This document shows, one piece after another, positions 1-9,643 of a stretch of 64,000 nucleotides of DNA (within the stretch, counting starts at the first letter, position 1; each line of letters begins with the position of its first letter). Location: NCBI RefSeq assembly GCF_026626665.1, contig NZ_JAPNKE010000002.1, positions 8,948,001 to 9,012,000 on the forward strand. The letters are read 5' to 3'. Position numbers and translations under genes: made by a program. The notes under the pieces are model-generated. The model saw nothing but the letters and a program-made list of their open reading frames with translations, did no database searches and had not been told where the DNA came from. Origin of the DNA: Nannocystis pusilla. GTDB taxonomy: Bacteria; Myxococcota_A; Polyangia; Nannocystales; Nannocystaceae.

Positions 1-249
1 GGCGCCGGCGCCCACGCTCGGACAGGGGGGCAGCTCGCACTGCGCCGCGGCCTCGACCTGAGCCAGCCCGCGCAGGGCGAGGGCGAAGCCGAGCAGGAGG
101 AGGGCCGCGCCGCCGCCGAGGAGGGCGGCCGGGGACACTGCCGGCGGCTCGCTCCAGCGGACGTGCTGCACGTCGACGACCCGGCCGCGATAACGGGCGA
201 CCACCTCGGCGACGGCTGGGACGACAGGGGTCACGCTGGGAGCGCTCAC
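1..249 (-). CDS. N-terminal part of an unidentified membrane protein (runs off the left edge)
   Basis: An open frame without stops runs leftward from a GTG at 249 to the edge of the window. The first 40 residues are polar (VVARYRGRVVDVQHV) and are followed by a strongly hydrophobic Ala/Leu-rich stretch at about residues 42-65, then a short Cys-containing segment (CELPPC). This looks like a single membrane anchor after a small cytoplasmic domain. No good ribosome binding site precedes the GTG, so the start is uncertain. I do not recognise the family; a myxobacterial AgmX/TonB-like or FHA-like protein is possible but unproven. Confidence 0.4.
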   Translation of the reverse strand, partial: MSAPSVTPVVPAVAEVVARYRGRVVDVQHVRWSEPPAVSPAALLGGGAALLLLGFALALRGLAQVEAAAQCELPPCPSVGAGA

Positions 250-377
250 GCAGGAGGGTGTCACGTTCGAGGACGGGGAAAGTTCCCGCGCCTGTGAGAT
301 CGACGACAATGGGTGGGCGCGTGAAACCGGCCGCTGTTCGCTGGGGTCGCGCGGCCGCGGTCGGCCGAGTCGGTGGG

Positions 378-410
378 AGATGTCCGTAAGAGCATGTCCG
401 ATCGGGCATC
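378..410. repeat. Dispersed palindromic element, two overlapping copies
   Basis: Two overlapping degenerate copies of the window-wide element: AGATGTCC-GTAA-GAGCATGT at 378-397 and CATGTCC-GATC-GGGCAT at 393-409. They lie in the non-coding stretch upstream of the beta-helix lipoprotein gene. The arms pair with one or two wobbles around 4-nt loops. Confidence 0.6.
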
Positions 411-487
411 CGCGGAGGGAGAGGTCGTGAGGCAGCGTCGATCGCCCCGCGTATTGCTGAGGCCGCTGCTCGGGCAAGCTGGCGATC

Positions 488-2274
488 ATGCGCAGGTTCG
501 TGGGTGCGTCGCTGGTGTGGCTCGTGGCGTGTGGCGGCGGGGACGGCAGCACGGGCGCGACGACGTCGACCGCCGAGGGGCCGAGCACGGGCGCGGGCAC
601 CGAGGCGACGAGCACCACGACCGGCGGGGCGACGAGCGAGTCGCCGACCGACACGGGCGAGGCGACGAGCACCACGGCGTCGCCGACATCGACGACCACG
701 AGCACGACCGACGCGAGCAGCACGACCGGCGATCCGGTGGTGGGCTGGCGCAGCGAGCTCTATCCCGAGGACTGGACGCCCGAGTTCATCGGGCCGGACG
801 GGCGCTTCCTCCACGACTTCTCGTACGCGGGCTATCGCCTGGCCGCGGCGGTTCCGGGCAGCGAGCTGCCGGCGCTCACGATCGACGCGGTGCGCGACCA
901 CGGGGCCGACGCGACGGGCCAAAGCGACGCCACCGCGGCGCTGCAGGCCGCGCTCGACGCCGCGGCCGAGGCCGGCGGGGCGGTCGTGCGCCTGCCGGCG
1001 GGGCTCTACCGGGTCGACGGGCGGCTCACCGTGAACGCCTCGAACACCGTGATCGCCGGCGTCGGGGCCGAGCAGAGCCGGCTGTGGTTCACTGCCTTTT
1101 CAGACATGTCCTATGAGGCACATCTGACCTTCGCCGGCGCGCCTGCATCGGGGCCGACGTCGCGCTGGCCGAGGACGGCCAGGTGCGCGCGCGGACGATC
1201 ACCGTCGCCGACGCGAGCGGTTTGAAGGTCGGCGACGAGATCGCCATCGGCTGGCAGATCTCCCCGGCCTTCGTCGCCGAGCACGCGATGAACGGCACCT
1301 GGATGGTCTTCAACGACACCTGGCAGCCGTTCTTCTGGCGCACCGTCACCGCGGTCGACCCGGACAGCGGCGCGGTCGAGATCGACGTGCCGCTGCGCTA
1401 CCCGGCGCTGGTGCGCGACCAGGCCAGCGTGCGACCGGTGACGGGGCTGCTGCGCGAGGTGGCGTTGATGGACGTCGGGGTCGCCAACGCGGTCGGCTGG
1501 GAGGACGCGTGGTCGCAGGACCAGGTGTACGCGGTGGCGATGCTCGGGGTGCGCGACGCGTGGGTGATGGGCGTGAAGTCGTTCGTGTCGCCGGGTGCGC
1601 CGGCCGAGGGCAAGGGCTCCGGGCGCCACCTGCAGTCGGGCGGGCTGACGATCCAGCGCAGCGCGCGGGTGACCGTCGCCGACAGCACGCTCGAGCTGGC
1701 GCAGCACCGCGGCGACGGCGGCAACGGCTACCTGTTCGAGGTGATGCAGAGCGGCGAGGTGCTGGTGCGCGACTGCGTGGCGCGGGCGGGCCGGCACAAC
1801 TTCGTGCAGAACTGGGGCTTCGGCGCGACGGGGATCGTGTGGCTGCGGGTCCACTCGTCGGAGGGCAAGGCGGTGGCGCTGATGGGCAGCGAGTTCGGGA
1901 CGGTGGGGCTGTCGGAGTTCCACCACTCGCTGGCGACCGCCAACCTGCTCGACCAGAGCGTGGTCGACGACGGCTGGGGCGCGGTCAACCGTCTGGCGTG
2001 GTCGAGCGGGGCCGGGCACAGCGCGACGCAGTCGGCCGTGTGGAACGCGAGCGGCAAGGGCGTGGTGCGCTCGCGCCAGTTCGGCCACGGCTACGTGATC
2101 GGGGTCGGGCCGCAGCTGACGGTCGAGACCAGCCTCGAGTCGCCCGACGCCGCCGGGACCGCGCCCGAGGACTGGGTCGAGGGCCCCGGCCAGGTCGGCG
2201 TGCTCGACCCGCCGTCGCTGTACGAGGACCAGCGGCGCGCCGTCTCGGCGGCTGAAAGCTTTCAAAGACCATGA
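488..2274 (+). CDS. Secreted lipoprotein with right-handed parallel beta-helix (pectate-lyase-3-like), frameshifted
   Basis: The first 16 residues form a lipoprotein signal peptide (LVWLVAC, lipobox Cys about residue 16), followed by a linker of about 65 Ser/Thr/Gly/Glu residues. From about residue 130 the sequence is typical of pectate-lyase-superfamily N-termini (DHGADATGQSDATAALQAAL, then LPAGLYRVDGRLTV). The rest is a long repetitive beta-helix with periodic Asn/Val/Ser. The frame opened at 488 must shift by one base at about 1135-1150 to continue as IGADVALAEDGQ and on to the stop at 2272-2274. One copy of the dispersed element (1102-1125) lies just upstream of the break and encodes SDMSYEAHL. 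Likely exported and surface-attached; substrate unknown. Confidence 0.75.
1102..1125. repeat. Dispersed palindromic element inside coding sequence (degenerate copy)
   Basis: AGACATGTCC-TATG-AGGCACATCT within the beta-helix gene, read in the phase ATG-TCC (Met-Ser). The left arm is canonical; the right arm carries mismatches. Confidence 0.5.
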
Positions 2275-2294
2275 GATGTCCGAAAGGACATCTC
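2273..2294. repeat. Dispersed palindromic element, perfect 9-bp stem with GAAA loop
   Basis: Arms GAGATGTCC (2273-2281) and GGACATCTC (2286-2294) pair perfectly around a GNRA-type GAAA loop. The hairpin overlaps the stop codon of the beta-helix gene and lies between two convergent genes, so it could act as a transcription terminator or mRNA 3' end stabiliser. Confidence 0.75.
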
Positions 2295-2332
2295 GACGAT
2301 GGCGGCGTGTGCAGGGTTTGTGTCTGAAAAGA

Positions 2333-2364
2333 CATGCCTGTTCGCACATGCGCGAACGGGCATG
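2333..2364. repeat. Dispersed palindromic element, long-stem variant
   Basis: Arms CATGCCTGTTCGC (2333-2345) and GCGAACGGGCATG (2352-2364) form a 13-bp stem with one G-T pair and a 6-nt loop. A further left half-site, GACATGCCCGTTCGGG, follows at about 2372-2387. This is the CATGCCC subtype of the element, also seen at 23933. It lies between convergent genes. Confidence 0.7.
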
Positions 2365-2392
2365 CTTTAAAGACATGCCCGTTCGGGAAGGT

Positions 2393-2408
2393 GCGGCCTC
2401 AGGGCCGC
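2393..2408. terminator. Possible bidirectional terminator hairpin
   Basis: GCGGCC-TCAG-GGCCGC is a perfect 6-bp GC stem with a 4-nt loop, 8 bases beyond the stop of the minus-strand VWA gene and about 120 bases beyond the stop of the plus-strand beta-helix gene. No U-tract follows on either strand, so terminator function is an inference. Confidence 0.35.
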
Positions 2409-2415
2409 GGGCGGC

Positions 2416-3547
2416 TCAGTTGACCGAGGCGGAGGCGGAGGCCTTGACCTTGACCTTGCCGCCGCTGCCGCTGTCGCCCTGGATCTTGCCGGTGTCGACG
2501 ACCTCGCCGGTCTTGAGCGGGAACACGGGCGGGGTGTTGGGGTCGCAGTCCGGCGGGGGGCCGAAGCCGTCGGCGTTGAAGTCCCACTCGAGGTCGCCGG
2601 AGCCCTTGGGGTTCTTGCTGTTGGCGACGATGCGGACGGTGTGGGTGCCCTTGCGCGCCGGGGTGCAGTACGACAGCAGGTAGAAGCGCTTGGTGTGGCG
2701 CTCGATGCGGTCGGCGACCTTCTCGAAGGCTTGCTTGACGCCGGCCTGCTCGGTGGCGAGCTCGGTGCCGTCGCGGCCGATGTCGCCGAGGCCGGCCTTC
2801 TTGATCTCGGCGCCGACGCCGATCGCGTAGATCTCGTAGTCCTTGTACTGCTCCTTGAGCAGCTCCTGCTTCATGTCCTCGCGGCTGAAGCGGGCGGCGC
2901 GGTCGGTGCCGTCGGTGAACACGACGAGAGTGCCGAACTTGAGCGGCTTCTTCTCCTTGTCGAGCGACTTCTTGAGCTCCTTGAGGCCCTCCATGACCGC
3001 GCCGTGCAGGTTGGTCGAGGGGTCCTTGGGCTTGTAGGTGCGGAGGCCGTCGAGGCCGCCGGACACGGCGCCCTCGGACTCGGTGAAGGGCGTCACCGAG
3101 TGCAGCTCCTTCTCACCGTCGAACGCGTAGACGCCGACCTTCTGGGTCTTGCCGACGCGGTCGGTGAACAGCTGGGCGGCGTCGACGAAGCTGGTCGGCC
3201 GAGCCCGACTCCGACACCGAGCCGGACACGTCGAGCAGCAGCATGGTGTACATGACCGCGGCGACCTCGGGGTTCTGGATGACCTGCTTGCTCTCGTAGG
3301 TCGAGACCAGGTCGCCGTCTTCGTAGATCTGGAAGTCCTCGGCCTGGAGGCCGGCGACCGGCTCCTCGTTCTGCTCGACGGTGAAGAACACCCACACGTT
3401 GTTGGGCTTCTTCTGCGCCGAGTTCAGGCGAGTGAGGGTCAGCGAGGTGCAGGCGACGAACGGCACGGACAGCGCAGCGCAAAGAGCGATGCTGCGACCG
3501 ATCCGCCGCGAATCGAAAAGTCGGGAGAAGGCGCGGCGAATGCGCAT
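2416..3547 (-). CDS. VWA-domain lipoprotein, frameshifted
   Basis: The protein starts at MRIRRAFSRLFD (ATG at 3547) with a signal peptide ending in a lipobox (PFVACTS). A short beta-rich segment (VWVFFTVEQNEEPVAGLQ) precedes a von Willebrand factor A domain with the metal-binding MIDAS motif DVSGSVSES. A one-base shift at about 3185 is needed to pass from that motif to VDAAQLFTDRVGK and on to the second half (TLVVFTDGTDRAARF, a MIDAS-like aspartate). The C-terminus is Lys/Ser/Ala-rich. Expected to be an envelope-anchored metal-dependent adhesion or scaffold protein. It is convergent with the beta-helix gene. Partner unknown. Confidence 0.75.
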
Positions 3548-3735
3548 GGTGAGGGGCGTGACGGGCGGCACGGCCCCAATTCGTCCGACGGGCCCCCGCT
3601 TGTCAATCGCCCGGACCCCCCCGCGCCGACTTACGGCGCTTTTGTGGCAATTCGCGCCGCCGCCGGGCGCGCCTTGAATTCATGCGCCGGGCTCGCGAGG
3701 CGAGCCTGGTCCGCAGGACCTGCCCCCAAGGCCAG

Positions 3736-3906
3736 CTATGACCAGCAGCACGGCTGCTCTTCGTACTCCTCCAAGTTGTCGCCGCCCCACGGAGAGAAGC
3801 TGGGCGCGACCGTAAACGGGGCGTCATCCGCGGCGGTCATCCCCAGCGGGAGGTTCGGGTGCTCCCGATGGTCGGGGGATTGATGGGTCTCGTTGTGGTC
3901 ACGCAT
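3736..3906 (-). CDS. Small protein of unknown function (56 residues, Cys-Cys-Trp-Ser end)
   Basis: A 56-codon frame begins at an ATG (3906-3904) preceded at 6 nt by AGAGGA, a good ribosome binding site. Third codon positions are about 85 percent G or C, as expected for a real gene here. The peptide is polar and acidic with a His-rich N-terminus (MRDHNETHQSPDHREH), a central LPLGMTAADDAP, and an end rich in Pro, Trp, Glu and Cys (EEYEEQPCCWS). There is no signal peptide or membrane segment. The layout of a hydrophilic front and a short Cys/Trp tail resembles a modified-peptide precursor, but no maturation enzyme lies next to it. I do not recognise it. Confidence 0.5.
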   Translation of the reverse strand: MRDHNETHQSPDHREHPNLPLGMTAADDAPFTVAPSFSPWGGDNLEEYEEQPCCWS

Positions 3907-4646
3907 GGCTTCCTCTGTCGGAACGGGTGAGGCACCGTGACCCCCTGCATGGTATGCCCACGGCGAGAAGCAATCGCGCTGCGTGCGCCGCGCATAATTT
4001 GAAAAAGGCGCCACAAACGGGTCGTAGCCAGGTTGGCGGCGGCTGCGGTGGCTGCGCAAAAAGCGCCGTTCACAGACTGCGCAAGACGCGACGTTTGGCC
4101 GAGCGGTTTCGCGCGCGGTGAGCGCCGCGCCGGTGATTGCTGCGAGGGCGTGCTCGGCGGGGGGGACGTGGGGGTCGCGAGTTCGTCGCTGTGGGCTGCG
4201 AGGGGCGAGGTGCGGCGGCCGGGAGGCCTGGGCAGCGAGGCGACGTCCTGGCGGACCGCGGCGTGCGAGCGCGACGGGTCGGCGGGGTGCGGCGGGGGTG
4301 ATGGGGCGATGCATGGAATCGACATTCGTCGTAGTTGCGATGCCGACGAATGCGCGCAGCGTAGGCCAGGCTGGTTCGGCGCGCCAGCCAACTGCGGTTG
4401 GTGATCGGCGCTGGAGTTGCCAACTGCAGTTGGGAATCGACGGAGGCACCAAGCGGAGTTGCGTCGGCGACTCACATCAAAGTGGGGCTGGATTCATGCG
4501 AGGCGGCTTGTGACGGCGATCGAGCGCGTGCTAGATCTGCTGGCGAATCGACGGACCGCCCGTGCTCGCGGCGGTGCGTCGAATGTTCGGGCCCGGCTGT
4601 CGAGCCAGGCTCTACGAATGCTTGTATCGCGTCCGGGAGGTCGATC
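3907..4646. other. Long intergenic region with inverted repeats upstream of two genes
   Basis: About 740 bases between the minus-strand small gene and the plus-strand FG-GAP lipoprotein gene. It holds a perfect 9-bp inverted repeat (CATTCGTCG 4323-4331, CGACGAATG 4344-4352, 12-nt spacer) and a pair of 14-bp palindromes at 4388 and 4420, listed separately. The AT-richer stretch around 3992-4017 could carry the promoter of the small gene. I see no convincing coding sequence. Confidence 0.5.
4388..4433. promoter_or_regulatory. Paired 14-bp palindromes, operator-like
   Basis: CCAACTGCGGTTGG at 4388-4401 and the perfect palindrome CCAACTGCAGTTGG at 4420-4433 differ at one central base. Their centres are 32 bp apart, about three helical turns, so both face the same side of the DNA. 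They lie about 215-260 bases upstream of the FG-GAP lipoprotein start. Such spacing suits cooperative binding of a dimeric repressor or activator. Confidence 0.5.
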
Positions 4647-6558
4647 GTGTCCATCTATCTGCGCTTTTCTCTGTTCTCTGCCTGCATCCTCGGCTGTCTC
4701 CCGTCCGGCCAGGTGCAGGGCGACGCTGCCGAGATCGACAGCGACACCGACACCAGCGGCGATGACGAGTCGACGGGCGCGCCGGTCGAGGACGACGCCG
4801 TCAGCACCTCCGGGGAGCTGCCGGATCCGGTGATGACCGTCACCGGCGCGACGGACGAGGACTTGCCGGAGGCGCCGAGCCTCTCGCTGGGCTTCTCGGC
4901 GATCAAGCAGTTCGACTTCACGTGGTCGCCGAGCGCCGGGGCTCGCCATTATCAGTTGCTCGAGCAGGGCGGCGAGGCGGGCGAGGTCGTGCTGGCCGAC
5001 GAGATCCTGGGCACTTCGCTGTCGCTGGCGATGCCGCTGCACCTCCAGGCGGGGGCGAGCTACGTGGTGCGGGCCTGCAACCAGGTCGGCTGCAGCGACT
5101 CGGAGGTGGTCCGCGTGACGTCGGCGATGGTCGCGGCGGTCGGCTACCTCAAGGCGGGCAACCCCGACAAGAACGATTACTTCGCGGCGAGCGTGGCGCT
5201 CTCGGCCGACGGCGAGACGCTGGTGGTCGGGGCGCCGCTCGAGTCGAGCTGCGCGTCTGCGGTCAACGGCGACGCGTCCGACAACGGCTGCACGGAGGCG
5301 GGCGCGGCCTACGTGTTCGTGCGGACCGGGCAGACGTGGACGCAGCAGGCATACCTCAAGCCGTTCAACCCGGGCTCGCAGGACCAGTTCGGCGGCGTGG
5401 TCGCGATCTCGGGCGACGGCGAGGTGGTGGCGATCGGCGCCTGGGACGAGGACAGCGGGGCGTTCGGCATCGACGGCGACGCCGGCGACGAGCGCGCCCA
5501 CCTCCGGGGCCGTCTACTTGTTCGCGCGCAACGGCAGCGGCTGGTCGCAACAGGCGTACCTCAAGCCGTCGAACACCAAGCCGGATGCGTGGTTCGGCGC
5601 GAGCCTGGCGTTGTCGACCGATGGCGACGTCCTGGCGGTGGGCGCTCCGGGCGAGAGCAGCAGCGGGAGCGGGGTCGACGGCATCCAGACGGACTCGGCC
5701 GCGCCGGTGTCGGGCGCGGTGTACGTGTTCGCCCGCGGCGAGGACGGCTGGTCGCAGCGCGAGTTCGTGAAGGCGTCGAACGCCGAGGCGGAGGACGGGT
5801 TCGGAACATCGGTGGCCCTCGCGGGCGATGGCCGCACTCTGGTGGTCGGCGCGCCGGGCGAGGACAGCGGCGTCGCAGGCGAGGACGACTCCCCGCACGA
5901 CAACGCGGCGCCGTGGAGCGGCGCGGCGTACGTGTTCACGGCGGACGACGGGGAGTGGTCGCAGCGCGCGTACCTCAAGGCGTGGAACGCGGACGCCAGC
6001 GACTTCTTCGGCGGGGTCGTGTCGATCTCGCGGGACGGACAGACGATCGCGGTCAGCGCCGACAGGGAAGGCAGCGCGGCGACCGGCATCGACGGCGACG
6101 AGACCGACAACAGCGTGCCCGAGGCGGGGGCGGTGTACCTGTTCGCGCGCGCCGGTGGGTCCTGGGTGCGCGAGGCGTACGTCAAGGCGCCCGACACCGA
6201 GCCGGACCGCTTCGGCACGAGCATGGCGCTGTCTGCCGATGGCTCGACGCTGGCAATCGGTGCGCCGAGCGAAGACGGGGCGGACGTGGGCGTCGGCGGC
6301 GATCCATCCAACAATTCGCGCAAGGACTCCGGGGCAGTGTTCGTGTACCGCCGCACGCCGGGCTCGTGGCAGCTGCAGAGCTACGTCAAGTCGCCCAACT
6401 CGGACGAGAAGGATCGCTTCGGGCTGGCGCTGGCGCTGTCCGGAGACGGGACGACCCTGGCGGTGGGCACCTCCGACGAAGCGAGCCTGGCGACGGGCGT
6501 GGGCGGGGACCAGAGCAACAACTCGGGCCCGCGTACGGGGGCGGTGTACTTGTATTGA
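4647..6558 (+). CDS. FG-GAP / beta-propeller lipoprotein, frameshifted
   Basis: The start is the GTG at 4647, with GGGAGG ending 7 nt upstream. A signal peptide with lipobox (CILGCLPSG) is followed by an acidic Asp/Ser/Thr linker. A fibronectin-III-like domain comes next (FTWSPSAGARHYQL). Then about seven repeats of some 60 residues follow, each of the form DxFGxSVALSADGxTLVVGAPxE ... SGAVYVFxR, characteristic of FG-GAP / integrin-alpha-type propeller repeats in bacterial surface proteins. A one-base frameshift at about 5490-5515 joins the second and third repeats; the second frame ends GAVYLY-stop at 6558. About 637 residues in all. Probably a surface-displayed adhesive or carbohydrate-binding protein. 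Confidence 0.75.
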
Positions 6559-6682
6559 GGGAAGAAGGCCGAGGCGACGGCTCTCAGGGAGTGGTGTTAC
6601 GCGTGAAGCACGCTGCGCGGCGGGGAAGAGCCGCGCAGCGGGGAAGCACTGCGCGGCATTGACAGGCGACGTTGACCCTGCG

Positions 6683-8604
6683 ATGGCAAGGCGCGTGACG
6701 GCCGGTCGCGCTCTCGCCGAACTGCCAGCCGCGTGGGCGCTGGCACGAGCGCTCACGCTGACGGCCGGCGCGGAGGCGCTGCGCCGCGGAGTGCCCGTGT
6801 ACGTCGGCCTGCTGGCCGTCGGGGGGATGCTGTTCGGCGGCAACGGACTGTCGGCCAAGACGGTGGTCGAGGGGGCCGAGGCGTCACCGATGGCGCGCGC
6901 GCTGCTTTGGGGCGCTTGGCTCGTCGCGCTGACGCCGACCATGGCGGCCCTGTGGCAGACGAAGTCGAGCTTGTGGTTGCGCTCGCTGCCGGCGCCACGC
7001 ACGTGGCACCTGGCGATCCTCGTCGGGTTGTCGATCGTGGCCGAGTCGATGTGGACGATCCTGTGGGGAGTCGGCGGCGGAGCGCCGGCGGCCGCAGGGG
7101 CGCTCGGCGGGGCGCTGGCCGGACACGGGGTGCTGCTGGCACGACCTGCGGGGATCCGCGGGTGGGTGATCGTGGCGGCGACGATGACGGGCCTGCTCCT
7201 GGCTCCGTCCTCGGTGCTGGCAGTGGTGAGCTGGCCGATCGCCCTGTTGACGCTGCGGTCGGCGTGGCTGGCGGCTCCGACGCGCTCGGCGACAGGGCGC
7301 GGGCTGGCGCGCGGGCTGCCCGGGCCGTGGCTGCTGGCATTGGCGCTCGGGCTCAGCGTGGCCCGCGGGCAGGCGACCGTGCTGGCCCGCGCAGCGCTGG
7401 TGATGGCATTGGCGGCGGCGGCGGCGTGGCTGGCGGCAGGCACGAATCAGGTGAGCGATCCGGCGGGGCTGCAGGTGTATCTGTGCGGGTTCATGGTGCC
7501 GGCGGGATTGGTGGCAGGATCGGCGGTGAGCGGGCCGCTCCTCCGGATCGAGCAAGCAGCATCGTGGCTGCTGCGGACGGCCGGAGCTTCGGCGCAGGTG
7601 CGGCGAGGGGCGGCAGCGCTGACGCTGGGGGACTGGGAGCCGGGCTCGGGGCCGTCTGTGGGGCGGGGCTCGCTCTGGGGCGCGCGCCTTCGGCAGCGCC
7701 GCGACTGCTGCTGGCGGGCGCGCTGGCGGGCGCGAGCCTGCTGGTGTTCGCCGGACTGGCGGCGCGCTGGACCGAGCGATTCGGCAGCCGCGGCCCGGGA
7801 CGGTTGGTGCTGGTGCTGCTGCTGACGGCGACGCTGGCGGTCGCGTCACTGGCGTGGTGGCCGACGACGGCGGTGCTCGGGTGGGCGCTGGCGACTTTCA
7901 TGATATGGCTGATCGGACATGTTCGATCGAGCAGCACGGCGACGGCGAAGGCGGGTGAGACGGTGGTGCTGGAGATGCTCGGGGTGCGCAAGCGGCTGGG
8001 GACGCGGATCGTGCTCGAGAAGGTCGACCTGCGCTGCGCGGCGGGCGAGGTGCGGCTGCTCCTGGGCGAGAACGGGGCGGGCAAGTCGACGCTGCTGCGG
8101 ATCGCGGCAGGGCTGGTCGAGCCGGACCGCGGCTCGGTCACGGTGGCAGGAGCGGCGCTGAGCGACGGGACGGCCGCTCGACGCGCGCTGGGCTACGCGC
8201 CCGACACTGCCGATGCATTTCCGGACCTGGGAGTGCGCGAGCTGCTGGCGCTGGTGGCGGCGATCAAGCGCGCGCCGCTGCCGAGCCCGCAGCTGTGCGA
8301 GCGCCTGGGCCTGACGCGGGTGATGGATCAGCGGATGCGAACCTTGTCTTTCGGACAGGTCAAGCGGACGTACCTGGCGGCGGCGACGATCGGCGCGCCG
8401 CCGCTGTGGATCCTCGACGAACCGAGCAACGGGCTCGACCCGGAGGGCGGCGCGCTGGTGGCGACGCTGCTGCACGAGCACGCGGCCGCAGGCGGAGCGG
8501 CGCTGGTGGCCACGAACGACGCCCGCTTCGTGTCGCTGTGCCCCGGGCGAGTGGTGCGACTGATCGATGGGACGCTGCGCGAGGAGCCGGGCGCGGAGGG
8601 GTGA
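6683..8604 (+). CDS. ABC transporter permease fused to ATPase domain, frameshifted
   Basis: The start is probably ATG 6683. The first 300 or so residues are hydrophobic with about nine membrane spans. A one-base shift at about 7635-7660 brings the last spans into the same frame as an ABC ATPase that begins around 7975 with no intervening stop. The ATPase shows Walker A GENGAGKST, signature LSFGQVKR and Walker B LWILDEPSNGLD. The H-loop position reads ATNDARF, with Asn where His is usual. Permease and ATPase may be one polypeptide, or two genes whose boundary is hidden by another indel. Resembles CcmA/ABC-2-type exporters; substrate unknown. Confidence 0.7.
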
Positions 8605-8657
8605 GGACGCCGGGAGGCGTGCGAAGTGCTGCGAGCGTATCCTGTAAAGACGAGCGC

Positions 8658-8831
8658 GAGGCCGTGGTGGGATGGATCGGTGGGGCGCTGCACGAGGTGC
8701 GGCGAGCGTAAAAAGGGCGAGTGCGAGGCCGTGGTGGGATGGATCGGTGGGGCGCTGCGCGAGGTGCGGCGAGCGTAAGAAGGGCGAGTGCGAGGCCGTG
8801 GTGGGATGGATCGGTGGGGCGCTGCGCGAGG
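8658..8831. repeat. 67-bp tandem repeat between convergent genes
   Basis: Three units beginning GAGGCCGTGGTGGGATGG start at 8658, 8725 and 8792, a period of exactly 67 bp; the third is truncated at about 8831. A weaker partial unit precedes them. Each carries GGTGCGGCGAGCGTAA near its end. The array fills the gap between the ABC transporter and the amidohydrolase. The frames through it contain only repeat-derived peptides, so I do not call a gene. Confidence 0.8.
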
Positions 8832-8894
8832 ACTCGTGCGCGGATGGCAGGAGATTCGCGAAGGATGCCGCTTGCATGCCCGCGACGAGCGGTC

Positions 8895-9643
8895 TCAGAG
8901 AGCCGCGGGGCGGTACCAGGCGATCGCGTTGTCCCACAAAGCGCGGCGGGCGAGCTCCGGGCCGAGGGCCTCTCGCAAAAGGTCGAGGTCGTCGCGGGTG
9001 AAGGGGCGGGGGCGCGGGTGGAAGGGAGGTCGGTGCCGAACATCAGGGCGCCCGGATCGACCGCGGCGATCTGGCGCAGGACGCCGGCGACGTCGAAGTC
9101 GACCCGGCCGAAGCCCGTGGCCTTGACGCGGACGCCCCGCTCGACCAGGGCGAGCAAGGTGGGCAAGCCGGCGGCGGACAGGCCGAGGTGGTCGATGCTG
9201 ACCCGCGGTAATGCACACAGTCGCGCGGCGAGGCCGGGCAGGTCGGCAGAATCGACGTAGAGCTCGACGTGCCAGCCGGCGAGGTCGTAGACGCGGCGGG
9301 CCAGCGGTTCGAGGTCGGCGAGGTCGGCGGAGCCGCCGCGGCGCAGGTTGAAGCGCACTGCCCGAACACCGCGGTCGTTCAGGCGCAAGACTTCGGCGTC
9401 GGCGACGTCGGCCGAAAGCTGGGTGACGCCGACGTAGGTCGGGCCGAGGCGTGCCAGAGCGTCCTCGAGGTAGGACTGATCGAAGGCCTGGAACGAGCCC
9501 GAGACGACGGCGCCGCCGGTGATGCCGAGAGCTGTCGCATGGGACATGTACTCGGGGACATCGAAGGGCGCGGGCAACCAGCCCCGGTTGGGGACCAGCG
9601 GGAAGCGCGGGTCGATGACGTGGAGGTGGGCGTCGAAGATCAT
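8895..9643 (-). CDS. Amidohydrolase family protein (TIM-barrel), frameshifted
   Basis: The protein begins MIFDAHLHVIDPRF, the N-terminal metal-binding HxH of the amidohydrolase-2 family. It continues through a barrel with a conserved His (SIDHLGLS) and the C-terminal Asp motif (MFGTDLPS). At about 9030-9040 a one-base shift is needed to reach the end RPFTRDDLDLLREALG ... LARRALWDNAIAWYRP-stop. That ending is typical of the 2-pyrone-4,6-dicarboxylate hydrolase / metal-dependent hydrolase group. The ATG overlaps the stop of the upstream receiver gene (ATGA, 9643-9640), so it is translationally coupled to the signalling operon. Substrate unknown. Confidence 0.75.

Noticed and set aside
8658..9001. 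Small plus-strand proteins with repeated WDGSVGRCAR-type peptides
   Set aside because: They are translations of the 67-bp repeat array and of the strand opposite the amidohydrolase gene; no ribosome binding site and no homology expected.
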